DNA of 64,000 nucleotides from Humulus lupulus (lineage: Eukaryota; Streptophyta; Magnoliopsida; Rosales; Cannabaceae): contig NC_084797.1 of the NCBI RefSeq assembly GCF_963169125.1, positions 96,249,868 through 96,313,867 on the forward strand, in the 5' to 3' direction. Shown here in pieces: positions 53,610 through 63,533 of this stretch; the first letter of the stretch is position 1; every line of letters starts with the position of its first letter. Position numbers and translations under genes: made by a program. The notes below the pieces were generated by a model. That model was not told the DNA's origin. It ran no database searches and worked only from the letters and a program-made list of their open reading frames with translations.

Positions 53610-56406
53610 TGTAATGCCCTACTACTCACTAACCGTTACACTGTGTATCTTAAATAGTGCTAAACTCACTAAATGAGTCAATTGGTTATAACTGTGTAAC
53701 TAAACGCGATTAATGGTTTAGGGTTAAAATTTTTGGTCAAAAGTACCATAATTTCATCAAAGTGTTTAACTCATACATGGGATATTTAAAAGGTTAATTA
53801 CAATGGAAAAGTTATAAGCAGCTGACCTAAGCTGCAAAATAAGGTTTGACCCTAGTTCCTCTTTAAACCCTCGGTCTTGGTGGTCGAGCAGCCACATATG
53901 TACACATCATTACCTAAGCTCTCCAACTCAAGGATGGTCTAGCCAAGGCTCAACAAGAAAAACTTAATCATGTCATAAGCAGTTAATAGCATATATCCAA
54001 ATCATAATAATCATGCCTAGCAGTAATAACCCTACTCATGCATGCATACCATTGATATAAATGACTACCACGTTATATGGGTCTATAGCCCAAGATAACA
54101 ATCAATGAATCATATCGGGGTCCAATGCCAAAAATACATGAACTAGAGCTTAGCGCCCTAGTTTATGGGACTAATGAGTCACCTCGGGGCCCTTTTCCAT
54201 GTCCTTTGTATAAACAGCCTTGGAGCTGGCTCAGTGTACCTAGCGCTCTAGTTTTCTCGAGATTAATAGATTGGTCAAGCGTATGATGCGCTCCTGGTTA
54301 GGCATAACCATAACGACCAGCGGTCAGTGCGCTATTCCCATCCTTGACTAATGAGTCAATGCTTTGTGACTTGCATTTAGCGTGCGATGGCTGTCCTTGA
54401 CTAATAAGTCAATGCTTTAGGACCAACATTCAGCATGCTAGGCTCATCCTTGATTAATAAGTCAATGCTTTTCGACCAGCACTTAACGTGCTAGGCCCGC
54501 CCTTGACTAATAAGTCAATGATTTACGACCAGCACTCAATGTGCAAGGGTCATCCTTGACTAATAAGTCAATGCTTTATGACCAGCACTCAACGTGCTAG
54601 GGCCGTCCTTGACTAATAAGTCAATGCTGGGGCCCAACCCTAGGATATGGGACTAATTAGTAACCCTAGGGGCCATTGCCCTATCCTCCACATAATCAGC
54701 CTTGGAGCTGACCCAGCATACCTGGCGCTGCATTTTCCACGACCATTGGGTTGGACAAGCATATGATATGCTCCTAGTCAGACAAAACCATATCGACCAG
54801 CGCCTAATGTGCTATTACTGTCCTTGACTCATCAGTCAAGCCTTTCTCAATAAGATAATGCAGACAAGCATATATCATATATTAGATATCCAAATACAAA
54901 GCATTTAGCATGCTTAATCAACAATCACACGCATGACCATAATCATGCACATTCTCAGGCGTTCATATCCTATTTGTGTTCTTGTTCAACAATTCAAGCC
55001 AAGCCATAATCACATCTATCGCATACTAAGTGCAGTTTTCTTACCTTTGGTCCAAGTACAGGTTACAAATGAACGACCCTTGAGCACAATCTCAGTTCCG
55101 AGCCCCTAGCGATATCCTAGTCACAACAATAATAAGGGAATCTCCTCAATAATGAGCAAATAAAGGCTTACAGACTGAGTCCTAGCCTCCGGGACGTCGA
55201 ACTCTACTAAACCGGGTAGTAGGATTGATCCTGAGCCCTTAGGTTTGAGTTCCCGCACTTAAAACCTTCCCAAGGCCCTAGAATCCCTTAAGTGTCACGG
55301 CCCCACCCCTTTCAGCCGCAGCCCACCCTATGTCAGAAAGGCCCTATTCCATTTCTTAGACACAGCTCGCGGCGAAGCCTCACAGGCGCTGCGGCGTGCC
55401 CCTAGCATAGGAAAACTGCCGAGCCTTTTGGGTTCGTGAGGACCACCACGCCCCAAGAATAGGGATGTGGAGCGACCCCGCGAACCCAAATTTCTCAGAT
55501 TCAAATCCTTCCAAAACTCATCCCAAACCATACCAAACCCACAATTCAGTCTCACAACATCCCTAGAATATCACAGGCAACAAAACCCTCCATTCAACTG
55601 ACCAACAACTCACCAGACCATAAAATCCAAATCAAAACTCAAGAAACTTAAGGAAACCAAAACTCAGAAACTTAAAGATTTGATTACCTATGATTATTCA
55701 TTTCCCAGCTAAATCCTCCAGCTTCTAATCTTCCATAGAATCTTTATGATCTAACCTTGCTTGAATCTGAGTCCTAAAACTTGAGTTTCCTTCGAAAATG
55801 CTATTGGACGCCAAAAAGAGAGCAGGAGAGAGAGATAACTAAACGTTCTTTTTATTTATTTTGTCATGTTACTTCAAGCTTATGTAACCTCAAGCAAATC
55901 CAAATGCTCAGGGTACCTCAAAAACGTCCCCGGGGGCCAAATAGTCAAAATCCCCATAATTCCCTCCTAATCTCACTAACTCTTAATATATCATCAAATA
56001 TTTAATCCCATTACCCAATATCCCAGTAATGTACTAAATACCCAATCTACCCTTTGACTCACACCAAGACAAGTATGGGTCATGTTGTGACTTTCCCTCT
56101 AGCTTACTCCCTAGGATCGTCTCATGTCGAGTAACCGAAATTTATCCACATAATGATCTGGTCTGACACATATATCACATATATGCCAAATATACCCATA
56201 ACAGGCCAAATTACAAAAATTTCCCTTTTAATAGAAATGGACCCACATGCATATTTAATACACCTAAACATGCATATCAAGTCATATTATAATATAACTC
56301 ACTTAATCATATAATGATACACATATATATCACACAATCACATAATTTTCCATTCTAGCCCCCTAAACAAGGCCCTAAGCCTTATTAGGTAATTTGGGAC
56401 GTTACA
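53610..56406 (-). repeat. Gypsy solo LTR (minus), 2797 bp, inserted in RNase H
   Basis: The plus strand runs TGTAATGCCC...GGGACGTTACA. The flanks CCTTT (53605-53609) and CCTTC (56407-56411) agree at four of five bases, and the RNase H frame resumes across it. The reversed AGGTAAGAAAACTGCAC is at 55030-55046. It lacks the GTGCAGGTAAAG box that the others keep (deleted near 53940) and contains a 53-bp tandem array. Confidence 0.93.
54341..54640. repeat. 53-bp tandem repeat, six copies, inside the solo LTR
   Basis: CCTTGACTAATAAGTCAATG starts recur at 54341, 54394, 54447, 54500, 54553 and 54606, each 53 bases apart. Single related units occur elsewhere in this LTR and in the LTR at 48641-51846 (near 50190). 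Confidence 0.93.
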
Positions 56407-57470
56407 CCTTCAGTGCAAAAACCACTGCTGGAAGTTCTATATCATGTGTGGGGTACCTCTGCTCATACTCCTTCAGCTGATGTGATGCATAGCAACCACC
56501 ATTCCTGTCTGCATAAGGACACAACCTAGGCCCTGTCTTGAGGCGTCACAATAAACCTCAAACTTGTCCTGATTTGTAGGAAGACTGAAAATTGGAGCAG
56601 TGATCAGAATCTTCTTTAGTCTTTGAATGCTATCCTCACACATGTCTAACCGTATGAACCTATTTTTATTGTGTGTCAAATTTTTCAGTGGTGACACAAT
56701 CTTGGAAAATCCATCCACAAAGCGTCTGTAATAGCCTTCCAATCCGAAGAAACTTTTGATCTCTGAAGCATTCTTCGACCTTCGCCAATCTCTGACCGCC
56801 TCAATCTTTGTTGGATCCACCATAATTCCACCCTTACTAACTGTGTGACCTAAGAAGGTCACCTGTGGGAACCAGAACTCACATTTCTTGAATTTCTCAT
56901 ACAATCTATGCTCTCTTAGCCTCTCTAGTACTAATCTGAGATGCTACTCGTGCTCTGTCTCTGGCTGAGAGTATACCAGTAAATCATCGATAAAGATGAT
57001 CACGAACCGATTCAGTAATCTTTGAACACTCTGTTCATCATATCCATAAATGTTGTTGGGGCATTAGTCAATCCAAATGACATCACCGAAATCTCATAAT
57101 GCCCATACCTAGTGCGAAAAGTTGTCTTCGGTAAATCTTCCTCCCTGATCCTCAGCTAGTGATAACTAGATTGAAGATCTATCTTGGAGAATACTATCTT
57201 ACCTTGTAACTGATCAAATGGATCGTCAATCATTGGCAGAGGATACTTGTTCTTAATAGTTAACTTTTCCAGTTCTCTATAATCGATACTCATCCTCAGA
57301 GAACCATCTTTCTTCTTCACGAAGAGAACTGGTGCGCCCCATGGCGAGAAAATGAACCTAATAAAACCCAAGTCTAGTAATTCCTGTAACTAAACCTTTA
57401 GTTCTTTCAGTTCTGCTGGAGCCATTCTATACGACACCCTAGACACTGGTTCTATCCCTAGCGCCAACTC
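56407..57470 (-). pseudogene. pol: Gypsy reverse transcriptase and RNase H N-terminal half
   Basis: From right to left: [36 protein letters not shown] and [11 protein letters not shown] (first Asp) in the frame 57371-57156; then IIFIDDLLVYS on the minus strand near 56985-56950 with both catalytic Asp kept; then [36 protein letters not shown] and [14 protein letters not shown] in the frame 56904-56473. [10 protein letters not shown] and [10 protein letters not shown] end the piece at the LTR. Frame breaks occur after SSYH and around the connection. Confidence 0.88.
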
Positions 57471-58028
57471 AATCACAAACTCTATCTCTCTGGTCTATCC
57501 TGGTCCCAGTGGCATGACCTGAGTGGTATCCACCGCACTAGCTAAGCATCATATGCATCCCCCCTGCAATAGGTCTCTAGCTCTAAGTATAGATATCATA
57601 GGTATACGAGGTCCATGCATAATGCCAACAAAGACAAAGGGATCCTCACCCTTAGGCTCAAAGGCTACCATCTTCTACTTGCAATCTATCGTTGCCCCAT
57701 ACTTGGCTAACCATTCCATACCCAAGATCATATCAAAGTCGGTCATGACTAGCTCAATCAAATCAATTGACAGTCACTACCATCCACTTCACTAGTAATG
57801 ATCTGACCCATCTCTTAAGAAGTCACTAGTTTCCCCAATAGCCAATAGGGTTCCAAATTCTCTTCACAACATAATTACGTAATATACATACTAAGTCTAT
57901 GCTTCTACTAGATGCAAAAAATAAATAAATAAAGACATGGCACCAAAACCAATCAACATAACATAAGAATCAGAACTAGGAGGCTCACTGTCATTACTTA
58001 GGCTCCTGTCACTACTAAGGAACCTGCC
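57471..58028 (-). pseudogene. pol: Gypsy protease remnant and link to RT
   Basis: The minus strand shows FDMILGMEWLAKYGATIDC (the end of protease), then [16 protein letters not shown] near 57670, and REIEFVIELALGIEPVSR leading to RT. The catalytic D-S-G region should lie around 57850-57950, but the sequence there is scrambled and no triad is readable. Confidence 0.75.
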
Positions 58029-58655
58029 TCAGCCTCTGACTATGTCAGAGCGAACACTCGAGCTGGAGTTAAGCAGGCTGCCCCCTTTCATTCTTTCTTC
58101 CTTATCCTTGGGATATCCCTCCTGAGGTGCCCAACCATCCCACATAAGAAACATGCCCTTGCTCGGCATTCTCCTAGATGGCGCCTCCTGCATCGAGTGC
58201 ATTCTGGGTAGATATTCCAATCCTTGCCCTCGCTTTGCTGGCCTATCTGAGCATTTTGGAACCCCTCTTCTAACTCAGGGGTACTGAATGTATTGGTAAC
58301 CAATAAATGGGTGTATCACTGCCTAAACTCCGCGCTCTTTGTTGCTCTTCCCCCATATCTAATTTCCTATGCCCTCAACGACAAGGGCCCTCCCTAGCAC
58401 TTGAGAATATGTAGAGATCTCATGTACTAGGACGATCCTAATGCCTTGAGTTATCCCATAACTCAATCCTCAGATAAATCGCTCTTTCCGAGCCACGTCC
58501 GTGGGTACCATATCAAACGCAAACTTACCCAACCCATCAAATTTGGTAATATTTTCTGTTACTGTCGTATTTCCCTATAATACGACAGAAACTCATTTTT
58601 CTTTGCGGACATAACCGCATCACTATAATATCTCTCATTAAACAACTGCCTAAAT
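58029..58655 (-). pseudogene. gag: Gypsy gag, C-terminal half with nucleocapsid
   Basis: It begins at FRQLFNERYYSDAVMSAKKN (58650-58590), the end of the gag core, and continues through a broken stretch to the frame 58303-58088: [20 protein letters not shown], then GMVGHLRRDIP. The knuckle keeps C-X2-C-X4-H, but the last Cys is Ile. The N-terminal half of the same gag lies at 63534-64000, beyond a 4.9-kb insertion block. Confidence 0.85.
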
Positions 58656-58670
58656 TCTTTCGAGTTCATC

Positions 58671-59510
58671 ATGCCGACATTTGATGGAAACACATATCCA
58701 TCCGATCACCTTGGGATGTTCAACACAATGATGATAGCCCACAATGCCGGGCTTGATCTAAGATGCATCATTTTCCCTGAAACTCTGTTTGGACCTGCTA
58801 GATATTGGTTTAAACAATACAAGAAGCATTTGATAAGCTTGTGGACGAAATTTTATTCCGAGTTTAAAAGAGCATTCTGAGCTTTATAGGCAGCTCTTGT
58901 TGAACCCGATTTATTGGCCAATATAAAGCAGCAACCTGGTGGAACTCTGAAAGCATACCTGAGCAGATGCACCAATGTTTCACCACGGGCGAGGGATGTT
59001 GATGATATCTCCAAGCTCATGGCAATGAGAAGAGGAATCTTGGTGGGAGGCAACCTGTGTCAAGAACTCCAATGAAAATGAGTTAAAAGTGTAGAAGAAT
59101 TTTTGGCACAAGCTTCAGAGTGGATAAACCTAGAAGAGGCATGATCTGTTGTCCTAGGAACCAGCTAGACGCCTATCCTACCTATTGGAGCGGTGATGAA
59201 TGTTACAATTACGGCTCAACCCGTTACCTACAATAACCAAAGGGAAATAACAAGAGGAAGGGGAATGGTGAGGGCGACCAGAACGCGACCACCTACACCG
59301 ACCTAACAGATTCTCGAGAGCATAACTTTCTGGCTAATTATAATCCTCCCATGGAAGAAGCCAGAACCATTAAGGCATCAGAGGGCTAAGAGAGTTTCTT
59401 CAAAGTTTTGCTGATTCCACAATGACATCAGTTATAACACTGATGATTGCCGATAGGTGAAGGATGAAATTGAGACTCTTAATCAACCTACCGGGCAGAA
59501 TCGTAACCCT
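58671..59510 (+). pseudogene. gag: Tat-like gag, capsid core and nucleocapsid
   Basis: The capsid core is MPTFDGNTYPSDHLGMFNTM (residues 1-20), RYWFKQYKKHLI, TKFYSEFKRAF, then after a TGA (58878-58880) ALVEPDLLANIKQQPGGTLK, AYLSRCT and EEFLAQASEWINLEEA. Near 59400-59480 a nucleocapsid-like motif CRFHNDISYNTDDCRQVKDE appears, with the Cys-His-Cys arrangement used by Tat-type gag. There are in-frame stops at several points. The region upstream of 58671 that would hold the N-terminal helix is missing. Confidence 0.82.
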
Positions 59511-60240
59511 TAAGCTACCTAGGATTAAACCTAAAACCCCTTCATCTTCTACACCCCAAACAGTTATTCGACCCGATTTACCATTAGGATTTCTTTGAAA
59601 AACCCAGAAAGTTTGCCTACTTTTATGAAAACTTTGTCTTTTAATAAGCTTAATATCGTTCATCTAGCTTAAACTGAATCCTATCACGTATTTACAAACA
59701 AACGTGTCCTAAACGACATTGGGCAAATGATGTTTTTAACGATAAAAAAAACTCACTGGAAAATAAGGAGTCGAAAATTAAAACCAGGTGACGAAGTACT
59801 TACAATTGATATGATCGGCTCAGAGAAGTGTCGATATGTCCACAGGAAAATTCTTGAAAGCATCTGAGAATGTGAAGGGTGAAAGAGGGTTTTTGCAAGA
59901 AGTTGGAGAAGAAAAAAGGAAACTTTATTTTTAGAAATGGAAATTTTTTGAATGCAAAGGTGGTGGGTTTAAGGTGATCACCCTATTTATACGTAAACTA
60001 CGGGAATTAATTCGGGCCATTCAATGGGGTTAGCTCAAGATCCATATGCCAAGATTAAATGGACCATACGGCTGCAAAAAGTAGACAAGACAATTGTCAC
60101 AGTCCTCAAAACCCGAACGGACGCCAATTGCAGGCAGCCACGTGTCAAGTACTTGAGTATTGGTCAGGCACAATTTTAAATGGAAAAACCTAAAAGCCCC
60201 TACTGTGCATGTTAGAAAGTGATGACATCATGCACGAGTA
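59511..60240 (+). other. Non-coding stretch between Tat-like gag and LTR
   Basis: No pol sequence and no gene are seen. Purine-rich at 59870-59945. It resembles the long non-coding 3' part common in Tat elements. Confidence 0.5.
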
Positions 60241-60257
60241 GGAGCTTGGGGGGCAAA
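60241..60257 (+). other. Polypurine tract of the Tat-like element
   Basis: GGAGCTTGGGGGGCAAA stands directly before the LTR start TGTTGTACCC. Confidence 0.85.
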
Positions 60258-60990
60258 TGTTGTACCCTAAAATTAGCATGAGTTCAATTACTCAGCTCTG
60301 GTACAACTGACAAACGAATATGTGGAGAAATAACCAAGTAGGATATCTGGCTAACAGTGATGTGAACAGCTCGAGCTTGGGAGCTTGACAGCACGATACA
60401 CAGGTTATTATCAGACTACATCTCAGGAGAACAATTAAGTTCGAGACTTATAATGACCAGATCCAACTTTGAATGCTCTGAGCTTACTACAAGCTAGGGT
60501 TCAGATAGTCTTTGAACATGAGCTCGGATGAGATATTCATCTCATGGAAACCTGGACAAAACACATACTGAAGGATCCCAAGAGATTCGAAGGCTCCTTA
60601 TACGCTCATTAATGCCCAGACTGTATCGCATTTCTACCATTTATTATCCGAGATAGCAAGAGTATATTCTATTCTGTTATCAAATCATATCCCAATGTAA
60701 ATGGGAATAATATGTATTAAATATATACCTTATTTATTCACGCGGTTGCCTAAATGTATCCATGAAATTCCCCTATAAATACTAGGGATAATGAGCAAGG
60801 AAAGGGACGACCATTTTTTGCATTACTAAAACTCTGCAGAAATTAAGAGAGAAAAGTAATAATATTGACTCGTGGACTTGGTGGATTTTAACCTCTAAAC
60901 CACGTAAAAGTTGCATGTGTTCGAGAGGGTGTTTAGTATTTCATTACGAATTATAATTTAGCGCTAATCTACCTTTTTGATTTCTTAATA
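60258..60990 (+). repeat. 3' LTR of the Tat-like element
   Basis: It starts TGTTGTACCC and has a TATAAATACTAGGG promoter-like box at 60774. The right end is not a clean CA. The Copia LTR homology begins near 60995, so the end is approximate. Confidence 0.7.
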
Positions 60991-61433
60991 TACTAAGCTT
61001 TGATTAAAAATCTAATATTTATTGGAGCTTGATATTATAGGTCCATAGGTCCCCAGGGTGGCTCTATCAACACTATATCAAATTAAGAGTTGATACAAGG
61101 GTAAAACTATAATTTGGAAATTTGAGAAGAATTTTGTTCTTCAAGTCAAATATACAATTATTTGATAATTGAGGTTAAATAATTAATTTGGAATTAATTA
61201 TTAAATTTTCAAAAATATATTTATTTATTTAAATATAGAATTTCGAAATACATATAAATAAACTAATTTTTGAAATTAATTATTTTATTTGACTGGGAGA
61301 AAATAAAATTGGTAAGTCAAAATTGTCTTTGATTTATTGAATTTTAAAAAGATGATGATAATTGTTATACCCAAAAATTGGAGAATGCATCCTAGGAGGC
61401 TAAGGAGAATGCATTCTAGGAGAGCTAAGGGGA

Positions 61434-61592
61434 GTGGTCCTAGGAGACCCCAAGGAGGATGTGGTCCTAGGAGACCCCAAGGAGGATGTGGTCCTAGGAG
61501 ACCCCAAGGGAGTGGTCTTAGGAGACCCCAAGGAGAAAGTGGTCTTAGGAGACCCCAAGGAGGATGTGGTCCTAAGAGACCCCAAGGGTGTG
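61434..61592. repeat. 27-bp tandem repeat, six units, in the solo LTR
   Basis: GTGGTCCTAGGAGACCCC starts occur at 61434, 61461, 61488, 61512, 61539 and 61566. One step is 24 bases and the rest are 27. All steps are multiples of three, so frames stay open on both strands. Confidence 0.93.
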
Positions 61593-61805
61593 TAGGAGGC
61601 AAGCCTCCCAAGGTTTCCTAAGTGTTGGCTCGAACGTGTCCAAGGTAAGTAGCTAAGGAGGAGGAGTCTCATGCAAGAGGAAGGAGACTTAGATTTTGAT
61701 AAGGAGAGCCTATACAATGTTCGATCGGACATGTTTGGGAGATGCTAAAGGATAATGCCTTGATCTTGTCCAAGGTGAGATGTTATGGAGGAGGTTGCCT
61801 CAATG

Positions 61806-61875
61806 TTGTCCAAGGTGAGGTGCTAAGGAGGTTGCCTCAATGTTGTCCAAGGTGAGGTGCCAAGGAGGTTGCCTC
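61806..61875. repeat. 37-bp tandem repeat, about two units
   Basis: TTGTCCAAGGTGAGGTGC at 61806 and 61843, with related single copies before 61800. A further 19-bp repeat, CATGTCCTACCACCATGCA, stands at 62003-62040. Confidence 0.85.
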
Positions 61876-63533
61876 GGACCACCTTGCTCCGGGAGAAGCC
61901 AAGGAGAATTGTTCAAGGAGGAACATGGCATGCTAGAGGAGAGTGCCATGTTAGAGGAGAGAAGTGCATGTCCTACCACCATGCACGTTCAACCCGCGAA
62001 AACATGTCCTACCACCATGCATGTCCTACCACCATGCACGTTCGACCAACACTTGCATGAGTGGTCAGTAGGAGGTGGATCAACTAGCTAGAGGAGACTA
62101 AGTCAAGATTCCCAGAGACAGCTTCAACAACATACGCGGGAATCTCTCATTCTTCCCACAAATGGGGGGTTTGTTACATTTCAAATTTTGAATGTTTAAA
62201 TGTAATAAATATAATAAAATATCCCTATTATAAGGGGATATCAGTTGAGGATCCCGGGCCTATAAATAGAGAGCTTATGGGATGAGAGAGGGTCTTCTTC
62301 TGCTTCTTCTTTCTAGAGAGAGAAAATTGGGACTGTGTATTCTAGAGAGAGAAAGTTGGGTCTGAGTATTCTAGAGAGAGAATTCTTGTATTTTTGCAAT
62401 TTGTACTGAAGAAACTTAGTTGGCTCAGTCCATCTGATCTTGAGTACAGATTTATAAATCACAACTCTAAGTGGATTAGGCTATTACCGACCATCGGGGC
62501 TGAACCACTATAAAATCTCTTGTGTGTTCTTTATTTTCTTTATTATACCGTCTGTGTCGTTTTTATTTCTCTTGAAGGCTTGTCATATTTGACGTTCTCA
62601 CGTCGTTGGCTAAAAACGCAGTCAACAATAATGATGATCATAAAGTTGAATTTTGAATTTGAAATTTAAAATTGAAATATTGAAATATGGTTGTGATCTT
62701 TTCCTTAAAAAGATGATACCATATTTTGTGGGAATGATTGACTTTACTTAAATAAATAACTAAAAGAAAAATGCAATATTCCCCCGCATGATACAGTCCA
62801 GAGACTATGCCATGCGTGTAAGAGAGTACTGATAAAGTATCTGTATTATTTTTATTTTATTTAATTAATTAATAATTTTAAAATAGATTTTTTCAAATTT
62901 GGTAAGTTAGATATTACCTAAATCAATTCCTATCATCATTATGATTGTATTATTATATTACTTTTATTATTATGAATAATAATGTAATATATAATCTCTA
63001 ATATATATTATCTGATAATAAGAAAACAAGAGAGTGAGAATTCAAAAAAGGTTTCAAAAATTGCCAAACAAGAGATTGTCATCTTCTTATAATATTCTAA
63101 TCTTTTTCCAGACATAATCAAAGTTCGCATGTGTTGAGATAAACTTGTGATTTCTAAATTACAAACCCTTGTTCTTTATGTTCCCACACACACCTTGAGG
63201 TGTAGAGTACACTTCGTAAGATCGTGGTTTGAGTACTCAATGCGTTGGATAGGAAGATCGCTATATATACGAAAAGACTCAAGGACACTTGATAGGCTTC
63301 AAGAGGTAAATATTTATGTCCTTGAATATTTGTATACATGTGCATATGATATGCATAAGTATGTGCATAATTATATATATGTTGCATGATTAATGATATT
63401 GCATATTAATGGTTTCTGTCTTGATGTTTTCTTGAACATATAAACTGTTTATATGAGTGATAGAAATTTTTTATTGTTTTTCAACTGGGCCCACCATGCC
63501 ATTTCGCTGCGTACTCTGATTGTTTATCCAACC

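Larger units (their letters stand above)
58656..60990 (+). mobile_element. Tat-like Gypsy element with gag but no pol, 5'-truncated
   Basis: It contains the gag capsid and nucleocapsid region (58671-59510), about 750 bases of non-coding DNA, a polypurine tract and a 3' LTR (60258 to about 60990). pol is absent between gag and the tract. That is the layout of gag-only non-autonomous elements, though a deletion after insertion is equally possible. The left end meets a minus-strand Gypsy gag, and the right end meets a Copia family-A LTR. Confidence 0.75.
61363..62627 (+). repeat. Tat-like solo LTR, 1265 bp, with internal tandem arrays
   Basis: It has TGTTATACCC...GTCAACA ends and a perfect ATAAT target duplication (61358-61362 and 62628-62632), and the Copia LTR continues on both sides. 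TATAAATAG at 62261-62269. Its 3' part shares CTAAGTGGATTAGG and GAACCACTATAAAAT with the LTR at 41595. The 5' half is made of tandem repeats. Confidence 0.93.
60995..63533 (+). repeat. Copia LTR, family A, interrupted by a solo LTR
   Basis: It aligns with 9160-10459, e.g. TATTGGAGCTTGATATTATA, GGTCCATAGGTCCCC and ATACGAAAAGACTCAAGGAC. The end reads CCAACC in place of CCAACA. The 5' part (equivalent to before 9160) is missing, replaced by the Tat-like LTR. Immediately after the right end lies the gag N-terminus of the host Gypsy element. Confidence 0.85.

Noticed and set aside
54341..54640. Regular repeats suggestive of a CRISPR array
   Set aside because: Units are directly tandem without unique spacers, lie in a plant LTR, and there are no cas genes.
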